64,000 nt of DNA from Cellvibrio sp. UBA7661 (GTDB lineage Bacteria; Pseudomonadota; Gammaproteobacteria; Pseudomonadales; Cellvibrionaceae), in NCBI GenBank assembly GCA_002483365.1, contig DLHT01000006.1, positions 593,350-657,349 of the forward strand, written 5' to 3'. The position numbers and the translations under genes were made by a program. Under the pieces are notes generated by a model. That model saw only the letters and a list, made by a program, of their open reading frames with translations, had not been told where the DNA came from and did not search any database. Positions 1 to 8,503 of this stretch are shown here, piece by piece (positions within the stretch are counted from its first letter, which is position 1; every line of letters begins with the position of its first letter).

Positions 1-1460
1 GCATTACTAAAACCCGATACCAGATAGCGGCCATCTGCACTCAGCGCGCAACTCGTTACACGTTTTTTATGACCAATGAACTCGCGGACACACTCGCCAC
101 TACTCAACTCCCACAGGCGTAAACTCGCATCATCAGAACCTGATACCAGATACCAGCCATCCGCACTTAGCGCACAACTCGTTACACGTTTTTTATGACC
201 AATAAACTCGCGGACACACTCGCCGCTACTTAACTCCCACAGGCGCAAACTCTTATCATCAGAACCCGATAACAGATAACGACCATCCGCACTTAGCGCG
301 CAGCTCCTTACCCAGCTGGTATGACCAATAAACTCGCGGACACACTTGCCACTACTTAACTCCCAGAGACGTAAACTCTTATCATAAGAACCCGAAACCA
401 GATAGCGGCCATCTGCACTTAGCGCGCAGCTCGTTACCCAACTAGTATGACCAATAAACTCGCGGACACAATCGCCGCTACTTAACTCCCACAAGCGTAA
501 ACTCTTACGCCCTGAAACCGATACTAAATAGCGGCCATCTGCACTTAGCACGCAACTCGTTACCAAACTGCTATGACCAATAAACTCGCGGACACAATCG
601 CCGCTACTTAACTCCCACAGGCGCAAACTATTATCCCATGAGCCAGATACCAGATAGCGGCCATCTGCACTTAGCGCGCAACTCAATACCCAATCTCCAT
701 GACCCATAAACTCGTGGACACAATCGCCGCTACTTAACTCCCACAGGCGCAAACTATTATCCCATGAACCCGATACCAGATAGCGGCCATCAACACTTAG
801 CGCGCAACTCGTTACACATTCATTATGACCAATAAATTCGCGGACACACTCGCCGTTACTTAACTCCCACAGGCGCAAACTCTCATCATCAGAGCCTGAT
901 ACCAAATAGCGACCATCTGCACTTAGCGCGCAACTTGCTACACTTCCATCATGACCAATAAACTCGCGAATGAACTCGCCGCTACTTAACTCCCACAGGC
1001 GTAAACTCTTATCATCAGAACCCGATACCAGATAGCGGCCATCTGCACTTAGCGCGCAACTCGTTACCCCGGCTTCATGACCAATAAATTCACGGACACA
1101 GTTGCCGCTACTTAACGCCCACAGGCGCAGACTCGCATCATCAGAACCTGATACCAGATAGCGGCCATCTGCACTCAGCGCGCAACTTGTTACATATTGT
1201 TTATGACCAATAAACTCACGAATACACTCGCCGCTACTTAACTCCCACAGGCGCAAACTCTCATCATCAGAGCCTGATACCAAATAGCGGCCATCTGCAC
1301 TTAGCGCGCAACTCGTTACACATCCATTATGACCAATAAACTCGTGTACACACTCGCCACTACTCACATCCCAAAGGCGTAAACTCTGATCATAAGAACC
1401 CGATACCAGATAGCGGCCATCTGCACTCAGCGCGCAACTGGTTATTCCATTGTTATGCCC
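1..1460 (-). repeat. 126-bp tandem repeats encoding WD40 blades
   Basis: Units of exactly 126 bp (42 codons) start on the minus strand at 1460, 1334, 1208, 1082, 956, 830, 704, 578, 452, 326, 200 and 74. The last is cut by the window edge. Each encodes GH-xxx-VTSCALSADGRYLVSGS-xxx-SLRLWELSSG followed by ECVREFI or a close variant. Most of each unit is nearly identical at the DNA level. Differences concentrate in codons 3-5, 7, 23, 25 and 36-39. This is the pattern of recent amplification or gene conversion with selection on a few surface positions. Confidence 0.95.
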
Positions 1461-4400
1461 TGAATACGAATAATGCCTGTTGCTGCCAAGTTCATGGGTA
1501 GAAATAGTTGGCTGGTTAATTAACCACTGTGAATTTTGTTGCACAGCTTCAGGCAAGGAATTGCAGTTCAGCAAACGGCTGCGGTAAACCTTTGCCGTTG
1601 CAACATTTGCTGCCGCTAAGGAGCAACGGAAAAAACGTGTAGCAGTCATTTCAGCTTTTGACCATTGCGTATTGTTTAATGGGCATTGATCAAACTCGGC
1701 ATTATCCAGAATCGCTTCATTAAAATTTGTACCGTCTAAACTTACAAAACTAAATTTTGCTCGGCGTAAATTCGCACCGGAAAAATTTGCACCCTCAAGT
1801 GAGATATGATTGTTTGACTTCGCCTTAATACTTAGTTCAGCCAAATTGGCGCCCGCGAGTTGTATGCCATTTAAAACCGGCAGCGAAAAACCTAACTCAT
1901 AAGCAACCAAGGCATAATGGAGTAAATTTTCGGAGGTGCTTTGGCGATAGCTTTTTCGCCATTCACTTAGTTTTGATAAGAGCGATTTATTTTCAGGTTC
2001 CGCCAATAGTTGGGCGAGGAATACCAAGGTTTCGCGGCTGGGTTTTGCAATAACCCAATGTTCCGGTTTATTGTCGCTAATCGCCAGCAATAAATAATTT
2101 GCCAAAAAATATTCTTGCAGTGAGGTATGGGAAAAGCGAAAGTGGCTACCCTCTTCAGAATCTTCCCGACATAGAAAAGTGGCCGTGCGTAAATCTTCTT
2201 CCAGAATATCTGCTGAAACATTCTGGTAACGAAACGCAATGCGTGGATTATCTGCCAACCAACCCATAAACCAATCTTCGATTTCATTCGCGGGTAAGGC
2301 AGATTGCTTTTGCTTCCACAATAATGCCGCCAAATGCGACGCTAATTGCAATTTATGGTCGCTTTTAATCTGATGCTTGCCATCATCCCTATTAAGCCAA
2401 CGGTCTACTACACGGCGGTACAGGCTAACACCGCTGATGGCTTTTCCTGCTTTGCGGTCTTCTTCCAACGCAGGAAAAAATTCGCCTACCAACTTCAGGG
2501 TAAAAGGTCGTTTGCTTAAATCGTGCAGGTCATGCACAGATTTCACCATATCAATAATGGTGGCTGGGTCTATGCCCGGTAACGCATGGCGAAGGTAGTT
2601 GGTAATTTGCTCCTCCGTTAAAGGCAGCATTACCATGGCTTCTATATCATCCGCACTAACACCGCCGCGCTCCTGCCCGGTAAAGTGGTCTTTTTGGCGA
2701 TCCAGAGTTTTAAAATATTGACTGCGGCAAGTAAGCAGCATTTTTACCGGTTGCTTGCTGTTGGTTTTTAGCTCTGCTTGGTATTTATAAAGTTGGTCGG
2801 TAAAAATTCGCCCATCGGATTCGGATATTTTTACCAGTACTTCATCCAATCCATCAAATATCAACACCACACCCGACTGGTTTGCCCAGCGTTCAATATC
2901 GCTGGTGGTGAACTCCTCGCTGGAATCACTTTTTAGCCAACCAAAGCGAATACAATCGTTAATAATGTCTGAAAATTGAAATCCGTCTACCAGTGTTTTA
3001 CTGGTTACATGGCGCAAATCAAAATAGAGAGGAACGGGTAAGAGTTTATTTTGCGTTAGCAGTGAACGCAGCTGCTTATCAAATAATTGGCAGCTGATAG
3101 TTTTACCCATGCCATATTCACCCAGTATTGCAAATACTGATTTCGCCTGTGGTTCTCGCGCCCAATCCAATAACCTGGCCACTACTGGAATACCATTGGT
3201 GTGCTCTTGCTCAAGCAATGCTGCTTGTTCTTTTTTTAAGGTTGTGGGTAGCGCACGCGCATCCTTTACTAAGGCACGTTCATCTATTTCATGTAAGTTT
3301 GTGCAATTGGCTGTGTAATCATGAAAGTTTTTTAACGGATGTTTGGTGCGTAGTTTTTCTGGCGAAGATACTTTTTTAGTTGGATAGAAGTTGCCAAATT
3401 CCAAAGCGGCTTTTACCAGACGCGCGGCATTCTCTGCTGCAATTCTTTGATTGGCATCTTTATTTTTGCCTTTGTCGCCATCTGCAAAATCACAAATGGC
3501 TTTTACGATAATCCAATCCGTCTTAGATGCTTCACAGGCATTGTAAATTCCGGTGCCTTCCATTTCGCCGCCGATGGCCTCAGGATCAATCGACAATAAC
3601 TGATCGCGATAATCCTTATTATCAATCAGCTTGTCGCCACTAAACATACTGCCAAAATGACGCTTGGCATACTCAGCACTTTTTTCTTTCGTCAGATAGG
3701 CATCCAACTGGTGAAACCAGTCGCGCAAGTGTTTTGATGCGGGTGGGCGAGGCCCGCGCGGTGTAATGCGGCCATCTTTATTTATTCGCGCCAGCTCATA
3801 GGTAGTGATGGATTCTGAAATTAGCACTTCGCCGATCTGTTGCTTTTCACTGTTGATTCCAAACGCAATCCCCAGAGCAATAACTGCATTGGGTTGAAAG
3901 AATTCAATCGCTATCTCTGTCGATTTCATTGCCTCTATGGTGGCTTGGCGGGAATGCATTAATACCAGATTCTGCCCACCGTGCTTGCCCAGTTGATAGT
4001 AAAAACGGTTGTGCCCCTCCATCTGTACTGCTAGGGCATTGGGGCAAAAACACTTCAAGGTTTGCTCCAGTTCATACTGGTTAAAGGTAATCAGCACTAT
4101 ATCTACATCCAACACCGGCTGGCCCAATTGGCTCTGCTCTAGCTGATCGTCGGGAATCGCATCCAGTTGTGGTGTATGGGGAATGGGGAATTGAACAGGC
4201 TCAGCTTCGAACCAGCACTCGCGTTTATCACCTGCTTTCTTGTCTGCCGTTATGGCGAGGCGCGCCTTGCTACCCTGCGCTGCCAATTCTTCGTTGATGT
4301 GTTTGATAAACCGGTTGAAGGATGCGTTAGCACTACCTTTTTCACTTTGTGGATAGAGTTCGTCGCGAATCTGGCCCAAGTTCACCAGACCATCCTCTGA

Positions 4401-4505
4401 CATCAGCTCAAAAAACGTTTCCATTTGGCGGATAACACTTGTTTTCAATAAATGACGAATCTTGCCAAACGCACTAATCGCCAAATTTTTGTTCAACCGC
4501 TGCAT
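1..4505 (-). CDS. PNP/MTAN-like-NACHT-pentapeptide-WD40 STAND protein, 3' end beyond window
   Basis: The open frame runs without a stop from an ATG at 4505 to the left edge (at least 1501 residues). GAGGG lies about 8 nt before the ATG. Residues 1-125 are an unrecognised N-terminal region. Residues 131-370 resemble the nucleoside phosphorylase/MTA-SAH nucleosidase fold: VDIVLIT at 134-140 and GGEMEGTGIY with M315/E316. The NACHT NTPase has P-loop GEYGMGKT at 462-469 (K468) and Walker B LIFDGLDE ending at E555. Residues about 878-965 are pentapeptide-like repeats (GANLAEL, GANFSGANL). From residue 1016 there are 42-residue WD40 units, eleven complete plus part of a twelfth. Known: STAND ATPases with a C-terminal sensor and an N-terminal effector include bacterial antiphage Avs/bNACHT proteins and fungal PNP-NACHT-WD40 NLRs. 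Inferred: the sensor repeats trigger a nucleotide- or nucleoside-cleaving effector. The ligand is unknown. Confidence 0.88.
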   Translation of the reverse strand, partial: MQRLNKNLAISAFGKIRHLLKTSVIRQMETFFELMSEDGLVNLGQIRDELYPQSEKGSANASFNRFIKHINEELAAQGSKARLAITADKKAGDKRECWFEAEPVQFPIPHTPQLDAIPDDQLEQSQLGQPVLDVDIVLITFNQYELEQTLKCFCPNALAVQMEGHNRFYYQLGKHGGQNLVLMHSRQATIEAMKSTEIAIEFFQPNAVIALGIAFGINSEKQQIGEVLISESITTYELARINKDGRITPRGPRPPASKHLRDWFHQLDAYLTKEKSAEYAKRHFGSMFSGDKLIDNKDYRDQLLSIDPEAIGGEMEGTGIYNACEASKTDWIIVKAICDFADGDKGKNKDANQRIAAENAARLVKAALEFGNFYPTKKVSSPEKLRTKHPLKNFHDYTANCTNLHEIDERALVKDARALPTTLKKEQAALLEQEHTNGIPVVARLLDWAREPQAKSVFAILGEYGMGKTISCQLFDKQLRSLLTQNKLLPVPLYFDLRHVTSKTLVDGFQFSDIINDCIRFGWLKSDSSEEFTTSDIERWANQSGVVLIFDGLDEVLVKISESDGRIFTDQLYKYQAELKTNSKQPVKMLLTCRSQYFKTLDRQKDHFTGQERGGVSADDIEAMVMLPLTEEQITNYLRHALPGIDPATIIDMVKSVHDLHDLSKRPFTLKLVGEFFPALEEDRKAGKAISGVSLYRRVVDRWLNRDDGKHQIKSDHKLQLASHLAALLWKQKQSALPANEIEDWFMGWLADNPRIAFRYQNVSADILEEDLRTATFLCREDSEEGSHFRFSHTSLQEYFLANYLLLAISDNKPEHWVIAKPSRETLVFLAQLLAEPENKSLLSKLSEWRKSYRQSTSENLLHYALVAYELGFSLPVLNGIQLAGANLAELSIKAKSNNHISLEGANFSGANLRRAKFSFVSLDGTNFNEAILDNAEFDQCPLNNTQWSKAEMTATRFFRCSLAAANVATAKVYRSRLLNCNSLPEAVQQNSQWLINQPTISTHELGSNRHYSYSGHNNGITSCALSADGRYLVSGSYDQSLRLWDVSSGECVHEFIGHNGCVTSCALSADGRYLVSGSDDESLRLWELSSGECIREFIGHKQYVTSCALSADGRYLVSGSDDASLRLWALSSGNCVREFIGHEAGVTSCALSADGRYLVSGSDDKSLRLWELSSGEFIREFIGHDGSVASCALSADGRYLVSGSDDESLRLWELSNGECVREFIGHNECVTSCALSVDGRYLVSGSWDNSLRLWELSSGDCVHEFMGHGDWVLSCALSADGRYLVSGSWDNSLRLWELSSGDCVREFIGHSSLVTSCVLSADGRYLVSVSGRKSLRLWELSSGDCVREFIGHTSWVTSCALSADGRYLVSGSYDKSLRLWELSSGKCVREFIGHTSWVRSCALSADGRYLLSGSDDKSLRLWELSSGECVREFIGHKKRVTSCALSADGWYLVSGSDDASLRLWELSSGECVREFIGHKKRVTSCALSADGRYLVSGFSN

Positions 4506-4679
4506 GACTCTTCCCTCAATATCAACCAGAATGATCAAAATATAACCTAACCCCTATCCTATGGTCAATTTATTTTAGTTTGATATGTTTGAATTAAGCT
4601 TGATATAAGTTGATGAAGATAAGAAATCTGGTTTGATAGTTACGACCTTGCATCCTGGTAGCAAAGTAAAACGTCTTTT

Positions 4680-4769
4680 CTATACATATAACTGTCATCA
4701 TGTATAGCTTTTCTGTTTTTCTATACACGTTAAAGTAATGTGTATAGTATTTGGTGGTTTTCTATACAT
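4680..4769. promoter_or_regulatory. Five phased CTATACAY half-sites (candidate operator array)
   Basis: CTATACAT at 4680-4687 is mirrored by ATGTATAG at 4700-4707. CTATACAC at 4721-4728 is mirrored by GTGTATAG at 4740-4747. A fifth half-site, CTATACAT, lies at 4762-4769. Orientations alternate (+,-,+,-,+), and starts are 19-22 bp apart, close to two helical turns. The array ends 13 bp before the preferred ATG of the Fic gene and lies between it and the divergent STAND gene. Its position and symmetry suggest a dimeric regulator, possibly the winged-helix C-terminus of the Fic protein itself. That is inference. Confidence 0.7.
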
Positions 4770-4782
4770 ATGGAACCAGACC

Positions 4783-5862
4783 ATGAGCTATGTCGTAACA
4801 CCGTTGCCGATTTCCGACCTTGAGCAGATTGAAACCCGCGCCACCTTGAAAAAGGCGGCCTTGGCTCATCGTTATTTGGCGGAGCTAAAAGGAATAGCGG
4901 AGACGATTCCTAACGAAGCAATTCTGATTAATACCCTTGCGCTGCAAGAAGCCAAACATAGCTCGGAAATAGAAAATATCATTACAACGCAAGACGAGTT
5001 ATTCAAAGCGGAATTATTTACCGATGCACATATAAATCCTGCAGCTAAAGAAGTGCAAAATTATGCAGTTGCGTTAAAAACCGGTTTTGAATTTGTGCGT
5101 AAATCGGGGTTAATTCGGCTCAGTGATTTGTTAACCCTTCAGGAAATACTGGAAGAAAATAAAGCCGGTTTTCGTAAATTACCCGGCACAGAACTAAAAA
5201 ATGCGCAGACCGGCAAAGTTGTATATACGCCACCGCAACACCCGCAAGACATAGAGCGCTTAATGGATAACCTGGCGCAATATATAAACGACCCCGACCT
5301 TTGTGCTGCTGACCCGCTAATTAAAATGGCAATTATTCATCATCAGTTTGAGAGCATTCATCCTTTTTATGATGGTAATGGGCGCACAGGCCGCATCATT
5401 AATATGTTGTATTTGGTCGCGCAGGGTTTATTGGATTTGCCGATTTTGTATCTCAGTCGCTACCTTATTCAAACCAAAGCGGAGTATTACCAGCAGTTAC
5501 AAGCTGTACGCGATACTAATGAATGGGAACCTTGGCTGATCTATGTATTAGATGGTGTAATCCAAACCGCTCAGGCGACTATCGAACTAATAAAGCAAAT
5601 TAAAATACTTATGCAGGAATACAAGCAAAAAATACGCAATCAATTGCCAAAAATTTATAGTCAGGAGTTACTGAATAATTTATTCAATCATCCCTACACA
5701 AAAATTGACTTTGTGATGCAGGATCTATCAGTTTCACGATTGACTGCTGCCAAGTATCTGGAGCAATTAGTTGACATTGGATTGCTTAAGAAAGAAAAAA
5801 TCAGTCGCAGTAACTACTACATCAATCAGCCACTACTAAAACTGTTTATAGAACCGACATAA
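4783..5862 (+). CDS. Fic family protein (AMP-transferase) with N-terminal inhibitory helix and C-terminal winged helix
   Basis: 359 residues from the ATG at 4783. An in-frame ATG at 4738 would put the operator-like repeats inside the gene, so the later start is preferred. The catalytic Fic motif HPFYDGNGRTGR is at residues 193-204, with the general-base histidine H193 and the nucleotide-binding GNGR. SSEIEN at 60-65 matches the (S/T)xxxE(G/N) inhibitory helix, which places this in the class with a built-in N-terminal inhibitor. The last 60 residues (LSVSRLTAAKYLEQLVDIGLL) look like a winged helix. Known: such proteins transfer AMP to hydroxyl side chains, and some have roles in stress or toxin-antitoxin biology. 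The target here cannot be told. The gene may be autoregulated through the repeats just upstream. Confidence 0.9.
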   Translation: MSYVVTPLPISDLEQIETRATLKKAALAHRYLAELKGIAETIPNEAILINTLALQEAKHSSEIENIITTQDELFKAELFTDAHINPAAKEVQNYAVALKTGFEFVRKSGLIRLSDLLTLQEILEENKAGFRKLPGTELKNAQTGKVVYTPPQHPQDIERLMDNLAQYINDPDLCAADPLIKMAIIHHQFESIHPFYDGNGRTGRIINMLYLVAQGLLDLPILYLSRYLIQTKAEYYQQLQAVRDTNEWEPWLIYVLDGVIQTAQATIELIKQIKILMQEYKQKIRNQLPKIYSQELLNNLFNHPYTKIDFVMQDLSVSRLTAAKYLEQLVDIGLLKKEKISRSNYYINQPLLKLFIEPT

Positions 5863-5900
5863 AAAAAGCGCAACCAGTTTTCACTGACTGCGCTTTTTTT
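5861..5900. terminator. Bidirectional rho-independent terminator between fic and leuA
   Basis: AAAAAAGCGCA at 5862-5872 pairs with TGCGCTTTTTT at 5889-5899, giving A and T runs on both flanks. It lies directly after the fic stop codon and 26 bp beyond the convergent leuA stop, so it can serve both genes. Confidence 0.88.
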
Positions 5901-5925
5901 AGCAACGGCGGATTAATGGCCGGTC

Positions 5926-7593
5926 TTAGCTCACCACACCACTGCGGTTCACACCGTTAATCAGCGCCTTCACTGCTGAAGTGATGATGTTGCGGTCTTG
6001 TCCTACACCATAAACCGGCTTGCCGTTTTTCACTTTGATTTCCACGTAGGTCACGGCGGCGACATCGGAGCCTTCGCCAACGGAATGTTCGTGGTAATCA
6101 ATCACGCTCACTTCACCGTCGATAAACTGGCTGATGGCGTGGGCGGCGGCATCAATCGGGCCATTGCCACTGCCGCTGATTTGCACGGTTTTATCCTGAT
6201 GTTGCGCGTGAATAGTGATATCCACCTGATGGGTATCATCCTGCTCAGTGAACTTGCTGGATTGATAAGTAATCGGCGTAGTCACTGCAAAATATTCTTC
6301 ATTAAATATTTTGGCGATTTCACTGGCCTTCACTTCTTTACCGGTACTGTCACTGACTTTTTGCACCACACCGCTGAATTCAATTTGCAAACGACGCGGC
6401 AATTGCAAACCGGCTTCTTGTTGCAACAGGAAACTCACACCGCCTTTACCGGACTGCGCGTTTACCCGCACGACCGCATCGTAACTGCGATTTAAATCTG
6501 CCGGGTCGATAGGCAAATAAGGCACTTCCCACAGCGCATCTTTTTTCTGCACTGCAAAACCTTTTTTGATCGCATCCTGATGCGAACCAGAGAAGGCGGT
6601 AAATACCAATTCACCAGCGTAAGGGTGACGTGGATGTACCGGCAACTGGGTGCACTCTTCGTGCAATTTACGCACACGGTCGATATCGGAAAAATCCAAA
6701 CCAGGACTTACACCTTGCGAATACAAGTTCATCGCCAAGGTCACCAAACACACGTTACCGGTGCGCTCGCCATTACCAAACAAACAACCTTCCACGCGAT
6801 CTGCACCGGCCATTACCGCTAATTCAGCGGCGGCTACTGCAGTGCCACGGTCGTTGTGCGGGTGCACGCTGATGATGATGGAATCGCGACGGTTAATGTT
6901 GCGATGAATCCACTCAATTTGGTCCGCATAGGTATTCGGCGTATTCATCTCTACCGTTGCGGGCAAATTCAAAATCAATTTTTTCTGTGGCGATGGATTC
7001 CAAATGTCCACCACCGCATCGCATACTTCTTTCACCAATTCGATTTCGGTGGAGGAAAATACTTCCGGCGAGTATTGGAAAGTCCAATCTACTTCCGGTG
7101 CTTGTGCGATTAATTCTTTACACCACTTGGTGCCTTGAATTGCAATTGCTTTTACACCGGCTTCATCGGTGTTGTACACAATTTTGCGAAACGCGGGTGC
7201 AAGCGGGTTGTACATATGCAAAATCGCGCGCTTGGCACCGCGCAAACTTTCCACGGTTTTTTCAATCAAGTCGTAACGCGCTTGCACTAAGACTTCAATG
7301 GTGACGTCATCGGGAATTAAATTTTCCTCGATCAACTGGCGAGTGAAGTTGTAATCAATTTCACTCGCGGAGGGGAAACCAATTTCAATTTCTTTGAAAC
7401 CAATCGCCACCAATTCTTTGAACATGCGCAATTTGGTCGCAACAGACATAGGATCGATCAGCGCCTGATTGCCATCGCGCAGGTCAGTGCTCATCCAAAT
7501 GGGCGGTTTTTCAATGTGGTTGTTCGGCCATTGACGGTCGGGCAAAGAAACGCCGACAAAACGCTGGTATTTGGTAGATGGATTGGCAAGCAT
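5926..7593 (-). CDS. leuA: 2-isopropylmalate synthase
   Basis: Condenses 2-oxoisovalerate with acetyl-CoA, the first committed step of leucine synthesis. 555 residues from the ATG at 7593 (MLANPSTKYQRFVGVSLPDR), the usual length and N-terminus of the long LeuA form found in Pseudomonas. The frame stays open upstream to 7788, but that part lacks family similarity and overlaps a structured leader. The HMGL-like barrel includes STDLRDGNQALIDPM near residue 35 and the metal-binding HPHND with HNDRGTAVAAAELAVMAGADRVEG-type signature around residue 240. The C-terminal 130 residues form the LeuA allosteric domain that normally binds leucine. It is monocistronic, with the terminator at 5861-5900 downstream. 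Confidence 0.96.
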   Translation of the reverse strand: MLANPSTKYQRFVGVSLPDRQWPNNHIEKPPIWMSTDLRDGNQALIDPMSVATKLRMFKELVAIGFKEIEIGFPSASEIDYNFTRQLIEENLIPDDVTIEVLVQARYDLIEKTVESLRGAKRAILHMYNPLAPAFRKIVYNTDEAGVKAIAIQGTKWCKELIAQAPEVDWTFQYSPEVFSSTEIELVKEVCDAVVDIWNPSPQKKLILNLPATVEMNTPNTYADQIEWIHRNINRRDSIIISVHPHNDRGTAVAAAELAVMAGADRVEGCLFGNGERTGNVCLVTLAMNLYSQGVSPGLDFSDIDRVRKLHEECTQLPVHPRHPYAGELVFTAFSGSHQDAIKKGFAVQKKDALWEVPYLPIDPADLNRSYDAVVRVNAQSGKGGVSFLLQQEAGLQLPRRLQIEFSGVVQKVSDSTGKEVKASEIAKIFNEEYFAVTTPITYQSSKFTEQDDTHQVDITIHAQHQDKTVQISGSGNGPIDAAAHAISQFIDGEVSVIDYHEHSVGEGSDVAAVTYVEIKVKNGKPVYGVGQDRNIITSAVKALINGVNRSGVVS

Positions 7594-7850
7594 GATCGAC
7601 TCCGAATATTGCCTAAAGGGTCCGGTTTGTAAGGAGCACTTGGAACCTTGTTGTACAAGTGTTCCAGGCTCCAAGCTGTATAGTTCTTGTGTACTGCTGT
7701 AGTAGTGGTCTTGCGGTTTTGGCCGATTCAAGTGGATCTGGTCAGGAACCTGGTGGTGGCAGGTACCGGTTTCCGGTGATGCAGTCACATCGGTGGAAAC
7801 CCCAAACCCGCGCGGGTAGCGCCGGAGCTTTTATCAGCATGGTCTTAGTA
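7594..7850 (-). promoter_or_regulatory. leuA 5' leader with strong hairpins, possible attenuator
   Basis: About 250 bp separate the leuA ATG from a TATACT/TTGACA-rich segment at 7847-7866. Within it, GGAAC-x-CTTG-TACAA-CAAG-x-GTTCC (7642-7665) folds into a long hairpin that can be extended by outer GGAGC/GCTCC arms. GGAAACCGGTACC-like segments upstream could form alternatives. A short frame starting MLIKAPALP at about 7840 could be a leader peptide but is not notably leucine-rich. Attenuation or a regulatory RNA is inferred from length and pairing alone. Confidence 0.4.
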
Positions 7851-7970
7851 TAGTGTGTCAATACTGGCAGATGATTGCGAAGATTGTGTTATTATTGGTT
7901 TGTTAGCAATTAAATTTCTTTAAATTTTATTAAATTGAAATTTAATATCAACTATTTGAGATTTATCGCT

Positions 7971-8447
7971 ATGGAATCCCGCTTGGAACTGGATAAATAC
8001 GATCGTTTGATATTGGAAGCACTCCAGAAAGACGGACGCATCTCCAACCAGGAACTGGCTGACAGTATCAGTCTTTCTCCTTCACCTTGCTTGCGCCGGG
8101 TGCGCGCGCTGGAAGAATCCGGCCTGATCGACGGCTACGTCGCGCTGCTCAATGCGCGCAAGTTGGGGCTGACGCTGGTGTCGTTTATCCAGATCAGCAT
8201 GGATAAACACACCCCGGATCGCTTTGATGCGTTTGAAAAAACCGTTGAAGCTTACCCCGAGGTGTTGGAGTGCCATTTGATCACAGGCCAATCTGCCGAC
8301 TATTTACTAAAAGTCATCGTAAAAGATATGGATGCCTACCAACAATTCCTGCTGCAAAAACTCACCCGCATCGAAGGGGTGAGCGGTGTGCATTCATCGT
8401 TTGTGTTGAAGTCGCCAGTAGATAAAACGGCGCTGCCGGTGGGATGA
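7971..8447 (+). CDS. Lrp/AsnC family transcriptional regulator
   Basis: 158 residues from the ATG at 7971 (MESRLELDKYDRLILEALQKDGR). An in-frame upstream start at 7935 lies in AT-rich, promoter-like sequence and is less likely. Residues 8-60 are the AsnC-type helix-turn-helix (ISNQELADSISLSPSPCLRRVRAL). Residues 70-150 are the RAM effector-binding domain (LECHLITGQSADYLLKVIV). Members usually sense an amino acid and form octamers. It is divergent from leuA across a 120-bp AT-rich gap, so leuA or its own promoter is a plausible target, although the sequence does not show which ligand it binds. Confidence 0.92.
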   Translation: MESRLELDKYDRLILEALQKDGRISNQELADSISLSPSPCLRRVRALEESGLIDGYVALLNARKLGLTLVSFIQISMDKHTPDRFDAFEKTVEAYPEVLECHLITGQSADYLLKVIVKDMDAYQQFLLQKLTRIEGVSGVHSSFVLKSPVDKTALPVG

Positions 8448-8503
8448 ACACTTGCGGTTTTGATCTGTTTGAAAAGCATCCTTGCCCATTTATAAAACGG
8501 TAA

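Noticed and set aside
1..1460. Regular 126-bp repeats resembling a CRISPR array or satellite DNA
   Set aside because: The units are long, have no separate spacers and are open in one frame encoding WD40 blades, so they are protein repeats.
1967..4400. Several short plus- and minus-strand reading frames inside the STAND gene
   Set aside because: They lie in other frames of the long minus-strand protein and lack family similarity or ribosome sites.
5998..6495. A 165-codon plus-strand frame inside leuA
   Set aside because: It is antisense to conserved LeuA sequence and shows no recognisable domain.
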